From contig NC_088787.1 of assembly GCF_949628265.1 (NCBI RefSeq), positions 1,912,501 through 1,976,500 of the forward strand: a stretch of 64,000 nucleotides of DNA, written 5' to 3'. Source of the DNA: Cloeon dipterum. Lineage: Eukaryota > Arthropoda > Insecta > Ephemeroptera > Baetidae. Positions within the stretch are counted from its first letter, which is position 1. Every line of letters starts with the position of its first letter. Made by a program: the position numbers and the translations under genes. Of the stretch, positions 32,901-44,130 are shown piece by piece. The notes beneath the pieces are model-generated. The model did no database searches and was not told the DNA's origin. It saw nothing but the letters and a program-made list of their open reading frames with translations.

Positions 32901-35900
32901 TCACAGAATTTCTTGCAGCCCAGCATTTCCTATGTGAAATCGACGATGTTTGCGATTACGAATCACAGACCAGCATCGAAGATAGTGCAAGCTTATTTTA
33001 CGAGAAATCGTCAATGTGGTGCCTAACGTTTGTCGATTTATTCTATTGCACTAACGAGGAAAAGATTGAAGAGCACAAAGCATCCTATATTCCAGTCATG
33101 AAGTTGAACCCAGATAGATTTTTGGAATCGACTGTTACCGCTGGTTGTATTAATATCTTCAAAATGATTTACCAAAATATCACCTTCAGTAAAAACCAAG
33201 AGGGTAATTGTATTTCCGTTGAAAAGGATAAGATTCTTTTGTTCAAAGCAATAAATCATGCGGAAGATATTGCAATCATGATGCTCGACACAGATTTGAT
33301 CAACAGTGATGAAGATGAAGAGTTGCTAAGTATTTTACCCTCCCTGTTGGAGGCAGTAGCTAAATCAAACGCAACTCATTTGTTTGAGAAGCTGAGGGAA
33401 AAATTTCCTAGATTGGCAGAGATGATCCACTCGAGAAAATTGTTAATAGATGCTGGAGTGATTGCTGCAAGAAAGAATTGTGGAGAAATCCTTGAACTAC
33501 TTCTTCAACTTGACATAGATTTTATGGAAAGTTGCGGACGACTTGGTAAACAATTCGAAATGGATAAAGAATATGGACACGCTCTTCATTGTGCTATTAG
33601 TTTTAAAGCTAGAAAATGCGTGGAAATTTTGCTTAAGCATGGCGCGAAGACGGCCATAGATAGTGATGGTTTCATATTGGACCCTTTGATGCTGGCTGTA
33701 AGAGAAAATAACCTAGACCTGGTCAAATTCGTTACGGAGGAAAATATCAGTGGATTGCAACGCAACAAAGATGCTTTCGAAATCAATGTGAAATCAGATT
33801 TGAATTCTTTGCATTTTGCTATTCAAGAGAGGGGCAAAAAAATTGCAAAATTTTTAGTAGATTCACGTATGGGAAACGTGGAAAATGACAATGAAGAAAA
33901 TCCTCTAGAATTTTCCGCTACAAATAGATATTTTGAAATGTGTCAATGGCTTGTTGACGAAGCAGGGGTTGACGTGAACACTTTACGACCAAGTGGAGAT
34001 CCAAGAGATTGGTCCTTGGATGACAAAGTATGCATGGACCATTTCTTAATTCTGCAGAAGAGTGACATTGACATGAAGGACGCAAGAGGGAAAACTGCTC
34101 TTCATTGTGCTGCGGAACATGGACATCTTGAACGTGTCCAAGAATTGATCAATGCTAAAGCAAATGTCCGAGCTGTAGACGAAGATGGATGGAACGCTTT
34201 TCATTTTGCTTGCAAAAGTAACAGTGGCCACAAAGAAAAGGTGATTCGACTGTTGCACGGCACTGACAGTCAGCTAGCCAAGGAGAAAACCGGAAATGGT
34301 CAAACAGGGCTGCATATTCATGTGGGATTCCACTACTGCCCCGTTGTCTCAGTTGACGTAGCGCGTTTTCTGGTCGAAGAGATTGGAGTTGACGCAAGAG
34401 CAGAGGACAACAAAGGTTGCACTGCGTTGCATATTGCATTTTACAAAGGATATGATGACTTGGTTGACTATTTGATGACAAAAGATATCAACCTGGAAGT
34501 TAAAATACGACGGGGCCAAACGTGCATTCATATCGCCGCTGAATTAGGTGATTTAAATGCTCTGCAAACTTGGATAGAACTTGGAGGAAACTTGGATGTG
34601 GCAGATGAAGATGGATCGACTGCGTTGCATTATGCCGCTAAAAAAGGACACCTGCAATTTGTGAAAATGCTTTTAGCCCACATGACCGAGGAAGCAAAAA
34701 ATCCAGATATTGGTGAGGGCAGATTTATGAGATTGTTATTCTCACTTATAGGAGGTTCCTCACTGAGAGATAACCTGAAATTGAACAGGCGTGACAATAA
34801 AGGAAGGACAGCTCTGCACCTTGCTGCTAGCTCAGAAAACGTTGATTTGGTGAAATTAATGCTTGAAAACAACGCAGATTTAACTCAAACGGACCTGGAA
34901 GGAAAGAATGCATTGCATTACGCTATCAACGACAAAAAAATGTTACGATTCCTCAATGAGAAGAACGGAGATCTTGTGAAGCAGCGTACAAAAGATGGAA
35001 ACACAGCTCTACATCTGTCAGTGAAAAATTATCATTATGATGATAATGGCTTTGCAGATTGGGGTACGCAAGAGGACGAACAAATCGCTCTGTGGATTAT
35101 AGAACAAGTTGACGACAACGTTTTAAACGCGAAAAATGATATCGGCGATTCACCACTCTTAATGGCTTGCCGAAGAGGTTTCTTGGAGGTCGCCGAATTG
35201 CTGCTGACCAGAAATGTTGAGGTCAATGTCTCAGATTGGACGGGTAGAACTGCAATGCACTACGCCGCAGAAGAAGGAAACTTATGTTTAGTGAAGCTGA
35301 TGCTTGAGAAAGGTGCGGATTTGACTCTAACAGATCGCGAGGGAAAGAATACTTTGCACAGCGCAATGCGTTGCTATGAGATATTTTTATTTATTCACGA
35401 GAAAAACCATGATTTGTTTAAGCAGCGCTTGAAAAACGGAGACACAACCCTCCATTTGGCCACAAGATCTTCCATTGAAGATGACATATTTCTTTGGTTC
35501 GTTGAGCAATTCAAAAATGATTTGAATGTATTAAACAACGCGGGTGAGACACCGCTTCTGCTGGCTTGCAAGGAAAAACAATGGACCACTGCTAAAATTT
35601 TGCTGGCGAAAACCGTTGATATAGACGTGAAAGATGGAAATGGAAGAACAGCCCTGCACTACGCCGTAGAATTGTATAAATTCAATTCGCTAAGTGATAT
35701 ATTTGCTTTTGAATTGGTGCAAGAGCTGTGCAATAGAGGCGCAGATTTGGCTTTGACTGACAACGACGGCATGAATGCTTTTCACCATGCGATAACAAAC
35801 TATGACATGGCTTTACGCATTCATAAGTTAAATGGTGATTTGGTTCAACAGCGATTGAACAATGGAGATACAACTCTACATCTGGCAATCAAATCAGACG

Positions 35901-36151
35901 AACGCAAAAGGAATGATGAAATTCTTATTTGGCTTGTGGAGCAAGACGTCGTTGATTTAAACGCAAGAAATGATTTGAACGAAACCCCGCTGATTCTGGC
36001 TTGCAAGGAGAAGCTCTGGGATAAGAAATTTTTTGGAATACTATTGTCTAAAAATGTGAATGTAAACATAAGAGACATTGAGGGGAAATCTGCTCGTGAC
36101 TACATTGACGAATCACGAATCTTGTCCAACTCATCTATTAAAAAGGTTTGA
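29961..36151 (+). CDS. Caspase-pseudocaspase-NACHT-ankyrin protein (1908 aa)
   Basis: Model: join(29961..30028, 30086..30542, 30597..30726, 30785..30989, 31063..31307, 31361..31578, 31688..31766, 31827..36151), 5727 nt in frame. Residues ~8-290 form a caspase p20/p10 unit. It has Arg43 in IREGDAQD, the catalytic His127 in LSHG, the catalytic Cys177 in FGPCRG (formed across an intron), then FFSTVES and the p10 helix FALLTCKVLDSL. Residues ~300-500 are a second caspase fold lacking both catalytic residues. NACHT follows: Walker A AGSGKTT (K568), Walker B VVLLDGFDEI (~632-641) and GTRPH (~667-671). About 20 ankyrin repeats fill ~1049-1900 (cores such as GKTALHCAAEHGHL and GSTALHYAAKKGHL). No signal or membrane helix, so it should be cytosolic. 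The start is the ATG just after a strong acceptor (29951-29952). By analogy with NLRs the NACHT would drive oligomerisation, the ankyrins would bind a ligand and the caspase would be the effector; that is inference. Confidence 0.88.
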
Positions 36152-36606
36152 TATGAAGTCGAAGTAATGCGTCACCCGACAAAAAGTGCGAACAAATTTA
36201 ATTAGTAAATTTTGGTCACGCCCTTTTTGGTCCAAATTCAGGACATTTTTGCTTTTCTTGCTCCAACGCTTGATGAATTCAAGCATTGCCACCAACGCAG
36301 ATGACGAGATGACTCTTAATTTAATTTTGAAAGTACCAGATGAGCTAATATCATTGATTTCCTGGCGTTTTCTGAGATAGTGACATGCTTGTAAAATTTA
36401 ATTAAACATAAAATTGCTTTGTGTTTGTAACCATTTGATCAATTTCAAAGAATAACATTTTCGCATGGATTTGTCTATTATATAAGTAATTTGGGTATAA
36501 TAAGTGTGAAATAGGCATAGTATCGATTTGTGAGTTAATTATTACAAACAATATGTTTAGTTTCTGTTCTTTAATCGCGGAAAGGAATATGCTGAAAGCG
36601 TTATAC

Positions 36607-36612
36607 AATAAA
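36607..36612 (+). terminator. Candidate polyadenylation signal (AATAAA)
   Basis: It is the clearest AATAAA downstream of the caspase-NACHT-ankyrin stop codon (36151), giving a 3' UTR of about 0.45 kb. Confidence 0.35.
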
Positions 36613-37467
36613 ATTTTTAACACAATTAAATGATTAATAGGTTTTATTTAAAAAAAGAAGAAGATTATATGTGTGATACGGATACTTGTGAATTATATAA
36701 TCTGGCACTTGAAACTGGAATCCGGAAGGTGCAGAGATTAATTTCTGCGTCAATTTATGCTCACTTTACCACCTCTAAGAGCAATAGAAATAATTTAAAA
36801 CACAAGTATTTGTTTTAAAATTTTTTTAACTTTTTATGCATAGAAGTCAAAATAAAAAATACGGGTTGTTTTTAAGAGGTGAACAATTGAATGAAAATTG
36901 GTATTAATTACGTGCTTCTTTCTGTTGCATTTTTTAGTCATCATCTTGTTTTATTTTACTTTCGCTTATTTAATAGTTAACAAATTAATGCAAGTACTGT
37001 CTTTTATTTAAAGGCTTCTACTGATTTTCAATTAATTTCGAGAAAATTTAAATCATTTTTTCAGGTTGACAAATTATTTTAAGGCAGTTCAAATCTCATT
37101 GCATATTTTCGTATAAAAACTCATCCAAAATGTGCTATTTTATGAGGTTTTTCAATCAAACCGTTCTCCTATTTTTGTAATGATTAAATTTATTTTTATT
37201 TCAACATAATATTAAGACTTTTTCCTTGTTATTAAGGCAATAAAATTATTGAAGTTATTTTTTTTAACAAATTTTGCACTTAAATGCAACCGAGCAATTT
37301 TAACAGTATCCAGGCTCCAACAGGATTTTAAGTGGGTCTTGGACAATGGGAACGACGTTTGTTTATAAAAAAAATGCACGATGTTTATCGTAATAATATT
37401 TGTTTATTCATTGTACATATTGTGCTCTTTGGAATGTAAATATTTTCTATCAGGCGACTAATATTAC

Positions 37468-37579
37468 TATATAAGTATGAAATGAAAGCCCTCTGGAGTC
37501 AATTGAGAGTTCTCCTTTCACGCGTTAACATCGAGAACTCTACAGGACATCTTCACAATTTTGGCAGATCAATTGAGTG
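37468..37579 (+). promoter_or_regulatory. TATA promoter and non-coding leader exon of yellow-like gene A1
   Basis: TATATAAG at 37468-37475 is followed about 31 bp later by an initiator-like TCAATT. The leader exon ends at 37579 (ATTGAGTG, then donor GTGAGA). It should splice to the acceptor at 37855-37856, 18 bp ahead of the start codon. All six yellow-like genes share the leader core ACAATTTTGGCAG or close variants. Confidence 0.6.
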
Positions 37580-37874
37580 GTGAGAAACAACATTTCACTT
37601 ATCTTATTTCTTTTCTTCTCTTATAAGTATTAATTTTAAAGAATGTGAAGAAGCAGCTTCGCTTCAAATTCATATATTTTATTATAACGACGGAATTTGA
37701 AACTCATCTTAATAAAAGCAAATTAAATATTAATAATAAATCTAATTTAAATAGCTTCTTTTGAATTTTTGGTTAAGCGTTTCTTTTGTCTATTCGTACA
37801 GAGTTTTCTCAAAATATCTGTTGCCTCTTTTTTATTCTTGAGCTTTTTGTCAACAGTTCAAAGTTGCCACAAGC

Positions 37875-39709
37875 ATGTCTCCATTCTTAGTTGCCATTTT
37901 CTTGCTTGGCCTTTCATCGCTGGCCACCGCCGCCAACTTCACTCAGGTTTACGAATGGACTGAGGAATTTGACTACGAGTGGCCGTCGGAGGAAAGCAGG
38001 ACGGAAGCCTTGGAAGATGGAACTTATGATCCAAAGGCGAGAATCAAACCTCTTTACATGGCTGCGTACGGAACAAGACTCTTCCTCGGCCTGTTAAATG
38101 GTGACGGCATTCCAGTGACTCTGGGGTGTTTACCGACGAGCAGCGCGTCCTCCGCACCTCCGAAGCTCACTCCATTTCCTTCGTGGGACATGCATCATCG
38201 TGTAAGTATCATAAAAGTATAATTATATGCAATCTGCTCTAGTACATTTTAATACATAGAGAAAATTGTTCTGAATCTTCAAAAAGAAGCATTTTTAACA
38301 TTTCGCAGCTTATCAAGGTTTTGTAGTTTTGCTAAAAGCCACTGTTTGTCCACGTCGAAATTCAAAACAGTTCGTCTTTTTCAGAGAGAGGGAGACTGCA
38401 ACAAAATTAAAGAAGTAAATGGGCTGGAAGTGGATTCCGCTGGAAGGCTGTGGGTGCTCGACAGAGGAAACTACTTTTGCAAATCAAAAATTTGGATAAT
38501 CGATTTGAACAACAACAATTCCATCGAACTGATTCATCAGTTTTCTTTTCACGACTGGATGCACGACTTGGTACTCGACGAAACAAATGATGGAACCTAT
38601 GCCTACATCTCGCGGTGGAAAGAACGAAACATTGTCGTGTTTAGTTTGGAAAGAAATGAATCTTGGATTGTGAAAACGCCAGGAATTGAGGTTTTCTCCA
38701 TTGCCCTGTCCCCTAAGGATCACGAGCCGAGACAGCTCTACTTCGGCCACTACTACTCCTTTGATCTGTATTCAATTTCCGTCGCCGCACTTCGCAGTGG
38801 GACTGGAACTGCAAATCCGAAACTAATCGGAAAATGGACTGCGAAACCTTACAGGTTGATGATAGACAACCACGGGACCATGTATGCCGCATTTTTGTGG
38901 GAAAACTACATTCTCTCTTGGAACACTTCCGAGCCATTTCAGGAGAAGCGTTTTGATAAGGTAGGCCACCAATTTAAAATATCATTTGAGTCCAACGAGT
39001 TTGCAGATCCTCTCGTTGAATATATTTGCACACTTTACAATCTTTTGCGATCTGGCCGTTCAAGTGATTGTCTAAAATTGTCCTAGCACTAGCGAAATTA
39101 AAATATTCAACACCTCTTCCTAAAACTCTAGGAAATTCTTAATCATCGAGTCGGTGCTTTGCTTTGCTTGGTTTCAGGTCACAGGAATCTTTGCTAATAG
39201 ACAATTTGCTTTTTCCTTGGATCAAAATGGAACTTTTTGGATGACGGAGACAGATGCAAAAAAAGAGCCAAGATACATGCTACGGCTTTTGAAGACTGCA
39301 GTTGGAGAAAAATCCTTCGAGGCTTTGCCAGGTAAGGTTCATTTATTTAATTTTATTCTATATTAGGAAGGGTAAAACCAAACTTTTAATTAGCCCTATT
39401 AATATTTAACTCTTTGTTTATTTATAATTCCTAAAATTTGTGGTTTAATCTCTTTTTATGCTAGAATACACGACATCATGTTGATTTATTCGTGTTTCAG
39501 TTGCGCAGGCCACCTCCCAGTTGCACAAGAGAAGCATCCAGACTGAAAAATCGCCTTTCAAAGTCATTCTTATCTGCTCCGTCGTATTTAACCTGATCCT
39601 ATTGGGTTTGATCATCCTGAGAAAGAAGAGGATCACCTGCGAGAGCGATGAAATGACCGTTTTGTATGAAAACCACGGATACGTCAATTTGAGGCCCCGT
39701 TTCCCCTGA
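37875..39709 (+). CDS. Membrane-anchored yellow/MRJP-like protein A1 (421 aa)
   Basis: Model: join(37875..38201, 38385..38960, 39178..39331, 39501..39709); 1266 nt. A signal peptide (MSPFLVAIFLLGLSSLATA) is followed by family landmarks FTQVYEWTEEFDYEWPSEESR, GDGIPVTLG, PFPSWDMH, GDCNKIKEV, GRLWVLDRG, DLVLDET and LDQNGTFWMTE. Yellow/MRJP proteins are six-bladed beta-propellers, usually secreted; some act in pigmentation or dopachrome conversion. Unusually, exon 4 adds a hydrophobic helix (~373-392, VILICSVVFNLILLGLIIL) and RKKR, predicting a type I membrane protein with an extracellular propeller. The cytoplasmic tail ends early (LRPRFP) because of an extra C compared with A3 and B3; the old tail remains readable in another frame past the stop. 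Substrate unknown. Confidence 0.88.
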
Positions 39710-39880
39710 TCTTCAAGCAGCCGAAAATTCCCAGGCAGCGACCGGCGAAGAAAAAGATAGCGATGCCTGCTAGAGCTGTGGAGCTTTGGAAAATTTTGAC
39801 TGGCCTGTCTTGGTCTAAATCCAATATCCAATAATGTTGAATGATTTTAACATTCTTATATGTTTTTCATTGGCATTCGA

Positions 39881-39886
39881 AATAAA
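39881..39886 (+). terminator. Polyadenylation signal of gene A1
   Basis: AATAAA lies about 170 bp after the stop codon and is kept in the block B counterpart (about 53286). Confidence 0.45.
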
Positions 39887-40685
39887 TAGAGTATTTCATC
39901 CGAGTTATTCTATTTTAATCTAAACAATTTCACCTACTTTTCTCGTAAAAAAAGAAAGAAAAGCAGTATGTTGTATTATTCTGCATTTTGCAACAAATTT
40001 TTACAGAAAGTGATAAAAATAACAATCAGGAAAAAATAGGCAACAGCAGAATTGGAACTGCGGACACCGTTGGGTGGCTGAGTATCTTGGAAAATGCTAA
40101 CGTTTTTTAATCCCTTTTATTGGAACTAACATCACCTCTTTGCTTCAGAATATTTTTCATTGCACAAGTAGTCTTTTTGGGTAACAATTCAATTTCTAAA
40201 TTTAAAGCACTTACTTAATCCTTGACCAACTGGACTGCATTGTGAAAGGATGTTTTATTGTGAAAGTGTGGTGAAATATGGTTCACCCAATTACTCTGCA
40301 ATGTATTCCATCCGGTGGAGCAATGCCCGCTTGAAGAAATAATCCACTTGTGAGTTCGTTTTCTACACGTTAACATCGGGCAAGTGTTGAGCTCCGCTGA
40401 CTTATCTTAACAATTTTGGCAGAGTGCCTGGTGAGAATCTATAATATGTTTCACTTAGCTTATTTCTTCTCTTATAAGCTTTAGTTTTGATGAAGATGCA
40501 GTTACAACTCTTATGTACTCATTTTCTGACTCTTTTCAAAGTGTTTCAAAATTGTATTCATACAAAAATGTCTTTTCCCTTTCTGGTTGCACTTCTCTTT
40601 CGTCGCTCCGTTCAGAATTTTCTCAAAGTGACGTTTTTTTATTTTCGTGCCCTTTGAGAACAGTTGCAAGAGGCCAGAAGCATCT

Positions 40686-42242
40686 ATGTCTCCGTTTTTG
40701 TGCGCCATTTTCTTGCTGGGCCTTTCATCCCAGGCAACCGTAGCCGACATCACTCAAGTCTTTCAGTGGGACGATGAACTGGATTACGAGTGGCCGTCGG
40801 AGGAAAGCAGGACACAGGCCTCGGAGGACGGAACTTTCATACCAAAGCGAATTTATCCTGATTACATGGCTGTCTACGGTTCAAGGCTCTTCCTCAGCCT
40901 TGCGGGTTTAGATGGCATTCCGGTTACTCTGGTGTCAATGCCGACGAGCAGCGAGTCCTTTACACTTCCAAAACTCACTCCGTTTCCTTCGTGGGAGATG
41001 AATGTAAGTATAAAAAATATATGTTCTTCTTTGTACATTTAATTGTTTGTTATTCATCTGCAAAGAGAAGAATTTATACGTATAATTATTGAAATTTCTT
41101 TAATATTCCTAATTAATTTTTTCTTCGTCCATTTTCCCATGCTTGACTCGCTTCTAAAGTTTTCAAAACAACCCATTTTTTCTGGAAATTATTGCCAGGG
41201 GTTGATTGCAATCGACTATCGATGAAAATATACTGAGAGCGTCATTCGTTAAACAGGACAAGAATAAAAATTTTTCATGCAGAAATTGGCAACATAAAAA
41301 ATCTTCAGGTTGACTCTGTTTAAAAAAATCCAATCAATTAAACTTTTTGCAGGGAAAAAAAGCCTGCAAAAAAATTCAAGCAGCAGCAGGGCTCCAAGTG
41401 GATTCCGTTGGAAGACTCTGGGTGCTCGACAGCGGTAGCGACAAGTGCAAAGCAAAACTTTGGACGATCGACTTGGTCAACAACGATCAAACCAAACTTC
41501 TTCACCGGTTTTCATTTCACAAAGACATGCACGACTTGGTGCTCGACGAAACGGCCAACGGAACCTTTGCCTACATTTCACAATGGGGTAAACTACACCT
41601 TTTCGTGTTTAGTTTGGAAAGCAATGAATCTTGGAAGGTGAAAACGCTAAAAACACGTGTTGTTTCCATTGCCCTTTCCCCTAAGAAGGACCAGGAACCA
41701 AGACAGCTCTACCTTGGCAGATTGAACTCGACTGAACTGTATTCAATATCCGTTACCGATCTCCGCAATAGAACTCGAACTAAACAAAAACCAAAATTAA
41801 TTGGAAAGTGGACTACACGTCGTTCATATAGAATGCTGATTGACAACTACGGGACTCTGTATTCCGCTTTTCTCTTCAATGACAACATACTATCTTGGAA
41901 CACATCCCAGCAGCCATTTCAGGAGCAGAGTTTTCTTGAGGTAGGTCAACAATTTAAAATCACATTTCAGTAAAGACTTAATTGTTTTCGTTCCAATTTT
42001 CCTCGGGTCTTTTAAACGATTATTTGGCCTCCTCATTCCATTTTCTCACACTGCAATATATTCTGCGATTGACCAATCAAATGATTCGGTGATTTGCTTG
42101 GTTTTAGTTCGCATTTCTGGATTCAAGGTCTTTTTGGCCATTTACTTTTGCCTTGGACCAAAATGGAACTTTTTGGATGACAGTGTTTGATGACGCAAAC
42201 ATGCCAAGATTCAGGCTCTTGAAGGAAGCAGGCGGTGTGTAA
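40686..42242 (+). CDS. Secreted yellow/MRJP-like protein A2 (346 aa)
   Basis: Model: join(40686..41003, 41353..41940, 42108..42242); 1041 nt. Signal peptide MSPFLCAIFLLGLSSQATV, then DITQVFQWDDELDYEWPSEESR, GLDGIPVTLVSMP, PFPSWEMN, GRLWVLDSG, DLVLDET and LDQNGTFWMTV. In exon 3 the sequence that reads AVGEKS in A1 has gained bases and reads GGV-stop (TAA 42240-42242), just before an otherwise normal splice donor. The membrane-anchor exon is therefore cut off, and the protein should be secreted. Block B gene B2 carries the same change, so it happened before the block duplication. A leader exon ends at 40430 (GTGCCTG, then GTGAGA). There is no TATA box like that of A1. Confidence 0.82.
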
Positions 42243-42659
42243 AATCCTCCGAGGTCTCGCCAGGTAAGTTTCCTTTTGTATATTTTTTTTAATACGTATT
42301 AGGGAGGAAACAAATCAATAATCAGCCCTCTATTATTATTTACTTTGAAAGATATATATTTTTAACAAACTAGTCAGTACTTCTCTTTGGCTATGAGCTC
42401 ACTCTATGGGTCCCAGAGGTGCCAATTGCGAGCATTAGGGGTCCTTCAACGAACAAACCTTGGCAGTTGGCAGCCAAGTATTAAATCCCAGAATTGCTAA
42501 AATCTCCGCACTCTTTTGGATTTATAATCAATACGGTGGTAGCAAAATATCGTGCAGCTCTCATTTTTTTTTAAGTTTGGCGACTTAACTTCGATTAAAT
42601 GATAGTTGGAGTAGCTTTTGATGCAAGTAAAAGCAACATCATGTTGATTTATTTTGTTT

Positions 42660-43080
42660 CAGTTACGCCATATCTATTCGATCTCTAGGACTAGGATGAC
42701 TACCATATCTCTAAAGACCAAACCAAATGCCTCTTCTAGCTCAGAGCGATCCATAGCATGACTTTATTTCGACGACAACAAAATAAATCTTCGGCATCTG
42801 CTTTCAGTTAACTGCCACAACGTTAACACAAATACAAACAAAAAACTTTAATAGCTCAAAAACGAAATTCCCAAAATTGAATCACACTACGCCTGTTAGC
42901 TCGTCCGTTTTCCATCTTGAACACAACCTTTGACGCCCGCCGCTGAAGAAATTTGCTCATTCTGAGAAAGAAGAGGAACAATTCCAATCCGCAAATCTGA
43001 ACCCAACGAGTCCAAAAAATATCCGATTTACGTGACAACCACGATGACGTGAATGACGTCAGCCCCACGGATGAACTAAA
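42660..43080 (+). pseudogene. Decayed membrane-anchor exon of gene A2
   Basis: After TTTCAG at about 42656-42661 the start 'ttacgccatatctatt' resembles the exon 4 start of A3 and B3. Around 42955 the piece 'ctcattctgagaaagaagag' matches the end of the anchor and its basic stop-transfer codons. The hydrophobic codons themselves are gone, and stops interrupt the frame. It confirms that the ancestor of A2/B2 was membrane-anchored. Confidence 0.6.
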
Positions 43081-43689
43081 TATGACCAGGCCGCTGCCAC
43101 GCCCCTTTCTCTAAATCACTCTGGGAGCAGCTGAAATGTCTCAGTCCGCGATCAGTGAAGAAAGTGAATTTTTCAATGCTGCAGTATACAAAAATTCTCT
43201 TTACTTGAAATCAATAATATTTATTTTAAAAATAATATCCAATCATTCTCAAATGTATTTCTTTGTGCTGGAAATAAATATGGTGTTTCGCCCTACTAAT
43301 TCTATTTTCATTAAAACCATTTCACCTATTTTTCTTGTAAAACAGGGCATTTTGCAGAAAATATATTAATTAATCAGAAAAGTCTTCCCTTAAAGACATA
43401 GAGAGATAGAGGGACAGTTGTTCTAAAGTAAAAGAAAAGACGTAAGGACAAATTTTTCTATTATGTGCTGTAGCAAACGAGAAATTGTAGCAGCATCAGG
43501 ATTGGTATCGGGTCTTGGAAAATGGGACAAAACTGTGCATACGATGGAACTTGTAAGAATATTTATTTATCCATTAAACATACGAGTATTAGTAACAACT
43601 TAAATATGCTCTCTGGAATGTAAATATTTTCTACCAGGCGATACTTTTCACTTTATCAGCATGAACTGAGAGCCCTGGAGTCAGTTGAG

Positions 43690-43777
43690 AGTTCTTCTTT
43701 CTCGCGTTAACAACGGCTAGTGTTGAACTCCGCAGGCCGCAGACTTATCTTCACAATTTTGGCAGATAGATTGAGTG
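43690..43777 (+). promoter_or_regulatory. Leader exon and promoter region of yellow-like gene A3
   Basis: A GGAGTCAGTTGAGAG initiator-like sequence (about 43677) leads a non-coding exon ending at 43777 (ATTGAGTG, then GTGAGA). The TATA position is occupied by CTTTATCAG, a weaker match than in A1. Confidence 0.45.
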
Positions 43778-44130
43778 GTGAGAAACATATTTTACTTAGC
43801 TTTTTTCTTTTCTTCTCTTATATAAGAACTAATTTTAAATAAAAGTCTATTTAAAATCTTGAACTCAGTTCCTATAGTTATTCTTTAATTAACTGAATAG
43901 CGTTCGCTTTCACGTGAGTCAATTCATTAGTTAAAATTAGTAACATAAAATACACATATTTTTTTTTAAATTTTGAATTTAAATTATATGTTAAAATCTA
44001 GTAGAAAAAACAAACTCTTTCATTCAACCTATTTAAGGTTGCGCTTCTCTTTCGTCGCTTCGTTAAGGATTTTCTCAAAATAACTGTAGTTTTTTCGGCC
44101 TTTTTTGAACAGTTGGAAGAGGTCAAAACC

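Noticed and set aside
36630..36818. A 62-codon open frame downstream of the caspase-NACHT gene
   Set aside because: The same DNA in duplication block B (48640-48740) lacks the frame, so it is not conserved coding sequence.
42840..43070. Minus-strand frames in the region downstream of yellow gene A2
   Set aside because: They are antisense to the decayed anchor exon and have no homologue in block B with the same frame.
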